Shown piece after piece: positions 1 to 11,197 of a stretch of 64,000 nucleotides of DNA (its first letter is position 1; the number at the start of each line of letters is the position of its first letter). The notes below the pieces were generated by a model. It was not told where the DNA came from. It was given only the letters and a program-made list of their open reading frames with translations, and ran no database searches. Made by a program: the position numbers and the translations under genes. Origin of the DNA: Engraulis encrasicolus (Eukaryota > Chordata > Actinopteri > Clupeiformes > Engraulidae); assembly GCF_034702125.1 (NCBI RefSeq), contig NC_085880.1, positions 38,681,073 to 38,745,072 of the forward strand, written 5' to 3'.

Positions 1-322
1 AGTATACAGACCACCAACCTACAACAAGTCAGAATTCCTCACAAACATGAAAAACCTTCTGGACGCCGTTGAAATACAAAATCCAGGTCAAATAGTCATC
101 TGTGGAGATATGAATGAAGACACTGCAACAAATGCAAAGCCAATACACAAATTCTTCACAGACAGAGGATACACACAACTCATACAAACCACTACAACAC
201 AGAAACACACCACTCTTGATTTAATTTATGTGTCTCATCCACAAAAATGCCTTTCAGCAGGAGTTCTTCACTCTTACTACAGTTATCACCAACCTGTCTA
301 CACAGTTGTGCAAATTGACTAA
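1..322 (+). CDS. Helentron copy A: C-terminal part of the AP-like endonuclease domain (partial)
   Basis: The window opens inside the last domain of a helentron polyprotein. Reading from base 2, the frame runs open to the stop at 320-322, giving VYRPPTY, a GDMN motif (catalytic Asp and Asn of the exonuclease-endonuclease-phosphatase fold), a TTLDLIYV motif and a final SYHQPV. It is nearly identical to the end of copy C (36187-36504) and to copy B up to B's 2-bp deletion. The Met at 47 is internal, not a start. Known of the family: helentrons carry this endonuclease C-terminal to Rep and helicase, and its role in transposition is unproven. The position where the family usually has the Asp of an S-D-H motif is Tyr here. 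The rest of the gene lies left of the window. Confidence 0.85.
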   Translation, partial: VYRPPTYNKSEFLTNMKNLLDAVEIQNPGQIVICGDMNEDTATNAKPIHKFFTDRGYTQLIQTTTTQKHTTLDLIYVSHPQKCLSAGVLHSYYSYHQPVYTVVQID

Positions 323-1193
323 TGAAAAAAGGGACAAAAACTTCAAGTTAATATAATCTTGTCTGCCCAAACAGACCTAATACACAAAATGTTAAAATTC
401 AGTTCAATCGTGATAAAAGAAGCATTGAGTCAGCCACAAAATTAGGGTGACAGGCATTTGAGTGAGCCATTTTACATGCCCACTTTATGCTGAACCAAAC
501 AATCTGTGTGTTTCTTGGTGACGGAGGCATTTGCGTGAGCCATACTACATGGCCACGGCGTGCTGAACCAGACCACCAGATGATAATAATAGCAAACATT
601 CAGTGCTGTTAGCCTTGCTGTCTGTTGTCAGAAACAAGCATTCAGTGCTGTTAGCCTTGCTGTCTGTCGTTCAAAAAGCAATCACACCAAGTTCCGTTTT
701 GCTATGGTGAAGTTTATAAGGAAACTCGACCAATTCAAATCTTACTTGCCATACATTTCCTTAAAAACATATAAACAAAATACAGCCCATAACTGTAACA
801 TCTTCAAAATGCACGACAACTTAAAATGTAAATATTATTCATGATGTATATAAACTTTCCACACTTGTACATACTGTATAGAATATGTAATCTTATATAC
901 TACTAACTCCAAGACAAAACATTAGCAGCCTTTAAACCCACTTTAAACACACTTGTGAAAACTGTAAATATTGTATATATATACATGTATCTGTATACAT
1001 ATGGTGTATGTACAAATTCAGAAACTCTAACTCAAAATTACTAAATGTACTGTAAAAATTCTGTATTATGTGTGTATATATACTGTCAGTGTATAAAAAC
1101 TGTATACCCAAATCTAACAAACTTCACAACTGTATATATACAATTTGTATTGTGAATGTATTTTTCTTAACTCATAGGAGAAGGGTTTGTTTT

Positions 1194-1258
1194 CCATCAG
1201 TGTAACAATATAATATAATTCACTTTTAATCAATGTACTATACTGTTACACCTGATGG
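1194..1258. repeat. 65-bp hairpin in the helentron tail
   Basis: CCATCAG-TGTAACA at the left pairs with TGTTACA-C-CTGATGG at the right, a stem of about 14 bp with one bulged base around an AT-rich loop. The same hairpin is present in copy B (from about 22757) and copy C (from about 37389), about 40 bp upstream of the tRNA-like fold. It could be an RNA structure of the transcript or a relic of a small palindromic insertion. Confidence 0.6.
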
Positions 1259-1298
1259 TTTTGTTTGCCCAATTACAGTCACAGTCACAAAAAGCAAA

Positions 1299-1358
1299 GG
1301 CACTGGTAATTGGTACTTCTACAATGTAGAAATGGGGTTCGAATCCTCACGGTGTCCA
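1299..1358 (+). other. tRNA-like cloverleaf in helentron copy A tail
   Basis: The segment folds with almost every base used. Acceptor GGCACTG (1299-1305) pairs with CGGTGTC (1350-1356) with two G-U pairs. A short D-like arm GTA-ATTGG-TAC occupies 1306-1316. An anticodon-like arm TTCT-ACAATGT-AGAA (4 bp, 7-nt loop) occupies 1317-1331. A single A follows, then a T arm TGGGG-TTCGAAT-CCTCA (1333-1349) and finally CA. The T loop matches the tRNA consensus and B box. At 58 nt plus CA it is shorter than a real tRNA and lacks the usual two bases between acceptor and D arm, so it is not a functional tRNA gene. It resembles in layout the small tRNA-like RNAs at some transcript 3' ends. Function is inference. 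Confidence 0.55.
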
Positions 1359-3791
1359 TGTTATACAGTGACTGTTGCAGGCTAACATACAAAAAACCTT
1401 AGTGTAAGTTAATGCAGTTAAGTGGAATGGTGTGTGTCAAGCGTGCATGCGTGCGTGCGCTATCTACACTGCCAATATGATAGATGCCAGTCAGGAAGTT
1501 AGCTCATTTATATGCATGAAGGGCAGTACATGCATGAAGTGCACCGCGTGCATGAAGGGCAACGAATGCCTGAAGGGCAACAAATGCAAGACAGGCAAGC
1601 ATACTCCAGCATTTTCTGTGAGGAAATGCAATCTAGTTATTATTCTTATTATTATTATTATATTTTTTTATTCTACCACCCATCATAATGGCAAGAAATC
1701 TTCGAAGTAGAGAGTCCGTTCCAATGCCAAACTGTTCGGTTCGGTCCGAGGATGTGTGCTTGTACTCAGTTTTTGGATAACTCAAACTCTCTAGCGCCAC
1801 CAGCAGGTCAAAGTTGCAAGTACATTACATGCTGTAACTTTTGAACCGTTGGTCGGAATTTCAAAAACTTGGTATCCCTGGAATCCTTGGGCCAAGCCGA
1901 ATCCAATGCACACTATGACGTCATTTTCCGCCTGGAAAGTTTTTCCGCCATTTTGAATTTTGTAAAAATCCATAAAAATGATGCCACGCCCACAATTTTA
2001 GTCCCATCGTCACGAAATTTTTGTGAGGGCATCTTCGGACTGAGATACATCTACCCTGAAAGTCCTGGAACAATTGATTCAACCGGCTTTAAACAGGAGC
2101 CCATCAAAGTTGGCGGCGGAGACGCCAAACAGGAAGTGAGCTCATATCTCGGCAACGGCTACATGTACTAGAATCAAATTTTATACACATAAGTAACACT
2201 GTCTCCAGAGGACACGTAAAGATTTTCGTGCAAATGCACCACTAGGGGGCGCTACAATAAGCAAAAATGTGTTTTTGGCCATATTTGTCTATATTGACGT
2301 CAATTCATCAAACGCTTGGTATCGCTGAAATCCTTGGGTCAAACCGAATCCAACGCATACTATGATGTCATATTTACCATCATACATTTCCCGCCATTTT
2401 GACACATTATAAAATCAATAAAAATGAAGCTCCGCCCACAATGTTTGTCTGCTCGTCCTACAATTTTTATTAGACCACCATTGGACTATCCTAAACGTAT
2501 GCTGAAATTTACAGAGCAATAGCTGAAAGCATCGGCGCACAGCAGCCAATCAAAATTGACACTAAAGACAAACGCACCGTCCTAACAGGAAGTTAGCTCA
2601 TATCTCAGCAACGCCTTAACAGAGCTAAATAGCTGGGTTTCTTAGCGTCCAAAAAGGGCCTAATCGTTACGCGCTGGATAGAAGCACCAAAATCGGTGTA
2701 GACCTTCCTTAGGGTGTTCTCCATCATTTCAGAAGGGGTGCCCCAAATTTCAATGTCATTAAGGTCATTTTTATGGGGTAAATCCAAGATGGCTGCCCAA
2801 AACCAGCCAATAGTAGTAAAATGCTGTACTGCCTGGACATAATGGTGTTATGGGCCAATCCACCTATTTGTGTGTGATGTATACACACTGAACTTTGAAA
2901 ATATGTGCAAAACTTACCATAAAAACAATATTATATATGTCTTATTTAGATTCAAAAACAGGAAAATCATAAAAACCATGGTCAGGATGAAATCACTCTA
3001 CAATTGAGAGCTCATTTCTGGGCATTTAGCTATTGAACCAACATTCATTAAGAGTTTTAAAAATTTGCAGTGGGTCATATCTATAACATCCAAAAAGAAA
3101 ATTGTGGTTAGAAAATTTAGGGGAGAAGAGATAAACCCTTGAACTGGGCCACACATAACTGTCCCAATGTTAGCATGCTAGCATTAGCAGGTTCAGACTC
3201 TCAGTCTGCTCTTCAGATAAAGATGGCAAACAATAATTTTAATCCCACTTACACATGCGCGCACACACACAAACTACTACTACTTCCTTAGGACCCCCTC
3301 AATGATTTAACCCTAGGAGTCCAACTGAAATATATTCATATCAATCAAGTCAATAATACATGTACATATCAAGTGTCAGTGACAGCTGTCAAATGACAAA
3401 TGTATGCTGATTAATGTTCAGATATGTATATCGCAGTCCTAAGTGTACAATGGAGTGATAAGGGCATTTATGCTTAGGAAATTATGAATAATCAATATGC
3501 AATACACCATACATACAGTATATTGACAGATACTTTGTTTTAAAAGAGCAAAATGGTAACATGTCTGTTTTTCCATCTACTTTTGGCTTTAATCTAGATG
3601 ACATGTTGGCTACCTAGCCACTTAATTTATTGTTTGCTCGTTATTTTTTATTTGTGGGTGTGGTCCTTTGTTTAAAACATGTCTGCCTGCCTTCCCTCTC
3701 TCACATAGGCTACTAAAATAGTCTTTCAAAAACTTAAAACAACAGCATGTGGAAATCCTATTGGCTTTGGAGGGCTAACGTCTATAAGACT

Positions 3792-4205
3792 ATACTGTAC
3801 TCTACTGTATTGCACTGTACTGTACTCTACTATACTGTACTGTACTGTACTGTACTGTACTGTGATATACCGTACTGTACTCTACTGCACCGTGCAGTAT
3901 GCTACTGGACTGTACTGTACTGTACTGTACTGTACTGTACTGTACTGTACTGTACTGTACTGTACTGCACCGTACTGTATGCTACTGTACTGTACTTAAC
4001 TAGACTCCACCGTACTTTATGCTACTGTACTGTACTGTACTTTACTTTACTGTACTGCACCGTACTGTATGCTACTGTACTGTACCGTACTGTATGCTAC
4101 TGTACTGTACTGTACTGTACTATACTCTACTGTACTTTATTATACTGCACCATTCTGTATGCTACTGTACTGTACTGCACTGCACTGTACTGTACAGTAC
4201 AACTA
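3792..4205. repeat. TGTAC pentanucleotide satellite
   Basis: About 410 bp of near-perfect 5-bp repeats (TGTAC phase) with scattered changes such as GCACC and ATGCTA that recur every few units, so there is a weak higher-order period. Because the unit is not a multiple of three it reads open in several frames as Cys/Thr/Val/Leu/Tyr strings. These are not genes. Confidence 0.95.
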
Positions 4206-4225
4206 TAGAACTGAAACATGTAGAG

Positions 4226-4442
4226 CGGTGGTGCTCAAACTGTGGTACGCGTACCACTGGTGGTACTTGAGACATCTCTGGTGGTACTTGGAATACCATT
4301 ATGAACCTCTCCTGTACTGACTGGCAAAAGTGAATATGGAAGGCCTTTACTGCGATATTCTAATGTTGGTTGTCAAGGTGGTACTCGGAGAGCTCAATAT
4401 TTTCTCAGGGGGTACTTCACACAAAAGGTTTGAGAACCACTG
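4226..4442. mobile_element. hAT-type MITE with 8-bp target duplication
   Basis: The element starts CGGTGGTGCTCAAAC and ends GTTTGAGAACCACTG, which are imperfect inverted repeats of the common hAT end form. It is flanked by the perfect 8-bp direct repeat ATGTAGAG (4218-4225 and 4443-4450). Length 217 bp, no coding capacity. An internal short GGTGGTACTTG motif is repeated. It is nested in the 5.6-kb TIR transposon. Confidence 0.85.
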
Positions 4443-4931
4443 ATGTAGAGCATTCTGAGGACATGTACAATATTATGCAAAACGGTGTAGTGGGAATGAG
4501 TTATGTTACTGTTACCACTCAAAATCTTGAAGGTTAAAAAAAGTCGTGTGGCATTTTGTTTGGGGGGGCGGGGTATGATCGACTATTCTTCCGCCCAGAC
4601 TATTTATGTGCCTTGCATATCAAGAAAATGAGTCCAGGTAATGATTTACTTTCATAGTATATACCATATGAGAAGTGTTGTTCTATATAGATATTTCTCC
4701 TATGGGTAAGGGTGGCAAAAGACCTACAGTGCATGTTGTCCATCAGCTGTCAGTTTTGATTACTGATTGATTACAATGATTACTGAGCTAACTAATACAA
4801 CTTTTGACACAAGTACTAGGTGAGGACTTGTCTGCAAATAAACATTTTTTTTATCTCTGTCTTCTTACTCAACATACACTAAGAAATCATTCCCATTTAA
4901 TTTGAACTGAAGCCATACTGTGGCCTACATG

Positions 4932-7900
4932 TAGGCCTATATTGAGTAATCTGTAATGCCATTCTAAAGATGACTGAAATGCTCTCACAATATGCACTTG
5001 TAAAAATATAGAATTAGGTGATCTTATGGGGTTCTTCATACATATGGAAAGGTCCTGTCCTTTACCCTCTCTCATACAAATAAAATACGTATATCTGTTA
5101 TGGAAATTAGAGGATGGGGAACATGCTACCTAGGGCATCTTGCACTGACACTATCCCATTCAAATCGAGCATTAGCAGCAGTCTATTCTCACCATAGTTT
5201 TAGTGTTGGCAATGCTCATTTTAATTCAGACCAAGAATCTTCTCAAATCGTTCACAATATTACATGCTGTCAAGCACGTAAGCACAGACTCACCCATACT
5301 TTCACACTATGTGGGTCATTCCATGTCAATTCACATGATTCCCTAGAATCTCCCCAGGTGACCCTCTCCGATTTACCCGATATCTCACATACACATACCT
5401 TTTGATGTCAATTGAAAGAATACCAAGTATTAGCACCCTACGTCTAACGGTTGTGGAGATGAAGCCCTCCAAAGTTGGGGTGCCATGCCCACTTTTCAAG
5501 CCTGTGAATTGCATACAAAATGTACAAGCAGATTTTGACACCTCTGGTTTTAGTTTGAAGGAAGATACAGACCTAAAAATCACCATGGCCCCTCAATATG
5601 ACCCTGTCTACCAGATTATGTACTTACAAATGGTATGCCTGGATTATTTGTCGCTATATTAAGCCTTAAAAACTGAATTTGTGAAACGCGTGTTGAAGAG
5701 TCTTGCCATTTTGGGGTTCCAGATCTTGGAAACTATGTATGCTTTGGGAGTTATAATTGATTTTCCATCATATTTGGGAACTGTACAGTGTATTAAAAAA
5801 AATGTAGGGCGCTCAGACTTTAAAAGATAAAATAGGAGGGACACAAAAACAGCTTTGGCACAAAATGATCTTATGGTACCCTCTACTTCAGGCCTCAAAT
5901 TAACCATGTGGGCACTTGATGACTGGAATGCCCTTTTAACCCCATGTACAGTAGCACTGTATCAAACATTCAATCTTGGAAAAACTTTGTTTTTCAAAGT
6001 TTTTCATATTAATCTTGGCCTTCAAAGTATATGTTTTTCTCTATATCTTATCACAGTGTCTGTTTTGTCTACTGCCATCTGCTGGTTTAAAAAAGTAACA
6101 ACAGCGTAATGTAAGAAAACAAAAGGGTCTGGCAAATTGTGCCCATAATTCACCAATAAAGCATTGTAATTATTACACAGTATATTGCTATATACTACTT
6201 ATGATTTTAACAAGCATTATGAATATTTACAGTTTAAATAATTTCCTAAGTGTGACTGCTTAATGCTCAATCATGATGCCAGTCCCAAGATGGCCTCACC
6301 CTGCACTACATTTCTACCAGACATGGGGGTGGGGGTGTCCTGGTAGAAATGTAATCATGATTGAGCATTCTGCATAATGCTCGTTAAAATCATAATTAAT
6401 ATATAGCAATATACTGTAGAATTAAAGTGCTTTATTGGTAGCCTAGCGAGCTTAACCTCTAGGGGCGTCTAGATTTCTAGGCTGCTTTATTGGTAAATTA
6501 TGGGCAAGATTTTCCAGCCCTTTTTGTTTTCTTACATTACACTGTTGTTGCGTTTTTTGACCAGCAGATGGCAGCAGACAAAACAGACACTGTGATAAGA
6601 CATAGACAAAAACATAAACTTTGAAGGCCAAGATAAATATGAGGAACTTTGAAAAACAAAGTTTTTCCAAGATTGAATGTTTGATACAGTGCTACTGTAC
6701 ATGGGGTTAAAAGGGCATTCCAGTCATCAAGTGCCCACATGGTTAATTTGAGGCCTGAAGTAGAGGGTACCATAAGGTCATTTTGTTCCGAAGCTGTTTT
6801 TGAGTCCCTCCTATTCCATCATTAAAAGTCTGAGTGCCCTACTTTTTTTGGAATACACTGTAGAGTTCCCAAATATGATGGAAAATCAAGTATAACTCCC
6901 AAAGCATACATAGCTTCCAATATCTGGAACTCCAAAATGGCAAGATTCTTCATCACACTTTTCACAAATCCAGTTTTTAAGGCTTAATATAGCCAAAAAT
7001 AATCAAGGCATGCTATTTGTAAGTACATCATCTGGTAGACAGGGTCATATTGAGGGGGCATGGTGTTTTTTAGGCCTGTGTCTTCCTTCAAACTAAAACC
7101 AGAGGTGTCAGAATCTGCTTGTAAATTTTGTATGCAATTCACAGGCTTGAAAAGTGGGCATGGCACCCCAACTTTGGAGGGCTTCATCTCCGCAACCGCT
7201 GGACGTAGGGTGCTAATACTTGGTATTCTTTCAATTGACATCAAAAGGTACCTGTGTGTGAGATATCGGGTAAATCGGAGAGGGTCACCTGGGGAAGGCG
7301 TGTGAATTGACATGGAATGACCCATGTACATTTTGTAGTTTTATCAATCTGGTCTAGCAGGCTACCCTTGCTTCATCTCTTCTGAGGACTATATTAACAT
7401 TGTCAGCTAAGTATAATGTCATGTAATAACAATGTAATGCGTTACCAACATGACATATTGTATATGACATGGTAGACATTTTTTTTTCAAGGGGCACCCC
7501 TTCTAGGATGTCTTCAAATCAGTCAAGGAACACGTGTACCGAATTATATGCTTCTATCCAGCGCGTAACGATTTCTCGGCTTACAGCCCCTACTATAGGC
7601 CTATATTGAGTAATCTGTAATGCCATTCTAAAGATGACTGAAATGCTCTCACAATATGCACTTGTAAAAATATAGAATTAGGTGATCTTATGGGGTTCTT
7701 CATACATATGGAAAGGTCCTGTCCTTTACCCTCTCTCATACAAATAAAATACGTATATCTGTTATGGAAATTAGAGGATGGAGAACCTGCTACCTAGGGC
7801 ATCTTGCACTGACACTATCCCATTCAAATCGAGCATTAGCAGCAGTCTATTCTCACCATAGTTTTAGTGTTGGCAATGCTCATTTTAATTCAGACCAAGA

Positions 7901-8245
7901 ATCTTCTCAAATCGTTCACAATGTTACATGCTGTCAAGCACGTAAGCACAGACTCACCCATACTTTCACACTATGTACATTTTGTAGTTTTATCAATCTG
8001 GTCTAGCAGGCTACCCTTGCTTCATCTCTTCTGAGGACTATATTAACATTGTCAGCTAAGTATAATGTCATGTAATAACAATGTAATGCGTTACCAACAT
8101 GACATATTGTATATGACATGGTAGACATTTTTTTTTCAAGGGGCACCCCTTCTAGGATGTCTTCAAATCAGTCAAGGAACACGTGTACCGAATTATATGC
8201 TTCTATCCAGCGCGTAACGATTTCTCGGCTTAGAGCCCCTACTAT
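4932..8245. repeat. Tandem duplication of about 650 bp, one unit split by the foldback element
   Basis: Unit 1 is 4932-5312 plus 7324-7594. Unit 2 is about 7595-8245. Both begin TAGGCCTATATTGAG and end GCCCCTACTATA and differ at only a few positions (for example GGGGAACATG against GGAGAACCTG). The duplication involves the right end of the 5.6-kb transposon, so the right TIR is present twice. Unit 2 lacks the foldback element and therefore shows its empty site. Confidence 0.85.
5313..7323. mobile_element. Foldback transposon with about 0.9-kb inverted arms
   Basis: Begins GGGTCATTCCATGTCAATTC and ends with its complement at 7304-7323. The arms, about 5313-6270 and 6370-7323, are inverted copies almost to the centre. 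The central loop (about 6290-6360) is itself palindromic around TGCTCAATCATGAT / ATCATGATTGAGCA. The right arm has an extra stretch of about 57 bp (about 6439-6495). The flanks ATGT (5309-5312 and 7324-7327) are a 4-bp target duplication, because the sister unit reads CTATGTACATT uninterrupted (7971-7980). No ORF is conserved in a way that suggests a transposase. Confidence 0.85.
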
Positions 8246-8557
8246 AACAGAATTTCTCAGACATGATCTCCAGTACACCCAGAGGGTACCTACCAAATTT
8301 AGTGCAATACGGTCAATGGGGGGCGCTAACGTTAGTGAAAATGTGTTTTTGTCAATATGATACATACCAAACAGGAAGTTAGCTCATGTATAGATGGTTA
8401 ACTGTTTGCAGTGTACGCATGAAGGGCAGCATATGCATGAAGGGCAGAATATGCATGAAGGGCAATTCATGCATGAAAGGCAAGGCATGCATGAACGGCA
8501 ACGAATGCAAGACGGGCAAGCATACTCCAGCATTTTCTGTGAGGAAATGCAATCTAG

Positions 8558-9845
8558 TTATTATTATATTTTTTTATTCTACCACCCATCATAATGGCAA
8601 GAAATCTTCGAAATAGAGAGTCCGTTCCAGTGCCAAACTGTTCGGTTCGGTGCAACGATGTGTGCTTGTACTCAGTTTATGGAAAACTCGAACTCTCTAG
8701 CGCCACCAGCAGGTCAAAGTTGCAAGTACATTACATGCTGTAACTTTTGAACCGTTGGTCAGAATTTCAAAAACTTGGTATCACTGAAATCCTTGGGCCA
8801 AGCCGAATCCAATGCACTCCATGACGTCATTTTCCGCCTGGAAAGTTTTTCCGCCATTTTGAATTTTGTAAAAATCAATAAAAATGATGCCACGCCCACG
8901 AATTTAGTCCCATCGTCACGAAATTTTCGTGAGGGCATCTTCGAACTGAGATACATCTACCCCGAAAGTCCTGGAACGATTGATTAAACCGGCTCCAAAC
9001 AGGAGGCAATCAAACTTGGCGGCGAAGTCGCCAAACAGGAAGTGAGCTAATATCTCAGCAACGGATACTTGTATCAGAACCCAATTTTATACACATAATC
9101 AAAACTATCACCAGAGGACACGTAACAATTTTCGTGCAAATGCGCCACTAGGGGGCGCTACCATAAGCAAAAATGTGGTTTTGTCCATATTGGTCCGTAT
9201 TGACCTCAATTTTTCAAACGCTTGGTATCGCTGCAATCCTTGGGTCAAGCCGAATCCAACGCATACTATGATGTCATATTTACAATCATGGATTTCCCGC
9301 CATTTTCACATATTCAAAAATCAATAAAAATGAAGCTCCGCCCACAATTTTTGTCTGCTCGTCCTACAATTTGTATCAGACCACCATTGGACTATCTTGC
9401 ACCTTTGCTGAAATTTACAGAGCAATAGCTGAAAGCATCGGCGCACAGCAGCCAATCAAATTTGACAACAAAGACAAACGCACCGTCCAAACAGGAAGTT
9501 AGCCCATATCTCAGCAACGCCTCGACAGATCTTAACGAAATTTCTCACACATGATCTCCAGTACACCCAGAGGGTACATACAAAATTCTGTGCAATACGG
9601 TCACTGGGGGGCGCTAACGCTAGTGAAAATGTGCTTTTGCCAATATGATACATACCAAACAGGAAGTTAGCTCATGTATAGATGGTTAACTGTATGCTGT
9701 GTATGCATGAAGGGCAGCATATGCATGAAGGGCAGCATATGCATGGAGGGCAATTCATGCATGAAAGGCAAGGCATGCATGAAGGGCAACGAATGCAAGA
9801 CGGGCAAGCATACTCCAGCATTTTCTGCGAGGAAATGCAATCTAG
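8558..9845 (+). mobile_element. HINE unit 2
   Basis: A complete 1288-bp unit between successive CTAG termini. It carries the TCTACCACCC start, two subrepeats of about 440 bp, a CRE octamer at 8822-8829, a CTCF-core match at 9145-9158, the minisatellite (about 9700-9800) and CTAG at 9842-9845. It belongs to the subtype with ACTCCATGACG, shared with units 7, 12 and 15. Confidence 0.85.
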
Positions 9846-11128
9846 TTATTATTATTATTATATTTTTTTATTCTACCACCCATCATAATGGCAAGAAATC
9901 TTCGAAATAGAGAGTCCGTTCTAATGCCAAACTGTTCGGTTCGGTCCGAGGATGTGTGCTTGTACTCAGTTTTTGGATAACTCGAACTCTCTAGCGCCAC
10001 CAGCAGGTCAAAGTTTCAAATACATGTCATACTGTAACTTTTGAACCGTAGGTCCAATTTTCAAAAACTTGGTATCCCTGGAATTCTTGGGCCAAGCCGA
10101 ATCCAATGCACACTATGACGTCATTTTCCGCCTGGAAAGTTTTTCCGCCATTTTGAAATTTGGAAAAATCCATAAAAATGATGCCACGCCCACAATTTTA
10201 GTCCCATCGTCACAAATATTTTGTGAGGGCATCTTCAGCCTGAGATACATCTACCCTAAAAGTTCTGGAGCGATTGATTAAACCGGCTTTAAACAGGAGC
10301 CAATCTAATTTGGCGGCGGATACGCCAAACAGGAAGTGAGCTCATATCTCGGCAATGTCTACTTGTACCAGACTCAAATTTTAAACACATAATTAACACT
10401 ATCTTCAGATGACACATAATTATTTTCGTGCAAATGCACCACTAGGGGGCGCTACAATATGCAAAATTGAGTTTTTGGCCATATTTGTCCATACTGACTT
10501 CAATTCATCAAACGCTTGGTATCGCTGCAATCCTTGGGTCAAGCCGAATTCAACGAATACCATGATGTTATATTTACTATCAATAATTTCCCGCCATTTT
10601 GACATATGCAAAAATCAATAAAAATGATGCTCCGCCCACAATATTTGTCTGTTCGACCTACAATTTGTATCAGACCACCATTTGACTATTCTGCACCTTT
10701 GCTGTAATTTGTAGATCAATAGCTTAAAGCATTGGCGCACAGCAGCCAATCAAATTTGACAACAAAGACAAACACACCGTCCAAAAAGGAAGTTAGCTCA
10801 TATCTCAGCAACGCCTTGACGGATCTTAACGAAATTTCTCACACATATTTATGGGCTCATTAGGCCTATAGGCTACATGGTTGTAGTAGGCTATTTATGT
10901 AAATCATTATTTACTTATAGTATTAGTTGGCCTAAAACATTATTAAAACATTATTATTAATCATTACAATAAAAATACTATAAATAGTAGAATTAAATTA
11001 TTGGTGTTCTTGAATATAAGCGACTTTATTATTTAGGCCTATAGGCCCTAGGCCTATTTATGGTTGTTTAAAACAAAAATAACGTCGCCTGCGGAATGGA
11101 GTTTTTTATCGGCTGTCAATCAATGTCG

Positions 11129-11131
<3 letters not shown>

Positions 11132-11194
<63 letters not shown>
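11132..11194. repeat. (GA)n tract in helentron copy B
   Basis: About 31 GA units preceded by TGTCAATCAATGTCGTGC. The same tract at the same place, longer and imperfect, lies in copy C (about 26176-26292). It is an inherited helentron feature lying about 330 bp upstream of the promoter-like motif. Poly-Arg/Glu ORFs across it are artefacts. Confidence 0.95.

Positions 11195-11197
<3 letters not shown>

Larger units (their letters stand above)
323..1636 (+). mobile_element. Helentron copy A 3' non-coding tail and terminus
   Basis: About 1.3 kb follows the endonuclease stop and is nearly identical in copies B and C. It holds a diverged direct duplication of about 80 bp (roughly 450-580, each unit containing GTGAGCCAT and GCTGAACCA) and a direct repeat of about 42 bp (about 598-680). 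Then come AT-rich sequence, a 65-bp hairpin (1194-1258), a tRNA-like fold (1299-1358) and a short GCATGAAGGGCA minisatellite (about 1512-1590). The terminus consists of GGCAAGCATACT (1594-1605), a hairpin GCATTTTC/GGAAATGC (1609-1629) and CTAG (1633-1636), followed by TT. Subterminal inverted repeat, 3' hairpin and T-T insertion match what is described for helentrons. Confidence 0.85.
2628..8248. mobile_element. 5.6-kb TIR DNA transposon inserted in HINE unit 1 (non-autonomous)
   Basis: HINE homology stops near 2627 and resumes near 8249. The inner ends carry inverted repeats: AGAAGGGGTGCCCC (2731-2744) is the complement of GGGGCACCCCTTCT (about 8140-8153), and TTACGCGCTGGATAGAAGC (from 2667) matches GCTTCTATCCAGCGCGTAA (near 8200-8220) in inverse. 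TIRs are therefore about 100 bp. Exact ends and target duplication cannot be fixed because the flanking HINE bases are degenerate. I see no transposase ORF in it. 2750-3790 holds only AT-rich unclassified sequence. Superfamily not determined. Confidence 0.6.
1637..8557 (+). mobile_element. HINE unit 1 (non-autonomous helentron derivative), interrupted
   Basis: The 5' body lies at 1637-2627 and the 3' end at 8249-8557, separated by the 5.6-kb transposon. It begins after CTAG with a TTATT-rich run and the family start TCTACCACCC. It has two diverged subrepeats of about 440 bp, each with a CTTGGTATC...AAGCCGAATCCAA core and each ending in AGGAAGT(G/T)AGCTCATATCTC. A palindromic CRE lies at 1916-1923 and a CTCF-core match at 2239-2252. 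The right part has the GCATGAAGGGCA minisatellite and the terminus CTAG at 8554-8557. Short ORFs in it are not supported as genes. Confidence 0.8.

Noticed and set aside
1299..1358. A canonical tRNA gene
   Set aside because: Too short, no standard D arm or linker and a 4-bp anticodon-like stem. It is kept as tRNA-like only.
3747..4320. Cys/Thr/Leu/Tyr-rich ORFs of up to 153 codons
   Set aside because: They are the pentanucleotide satellite read in different frames and have no coding signature.
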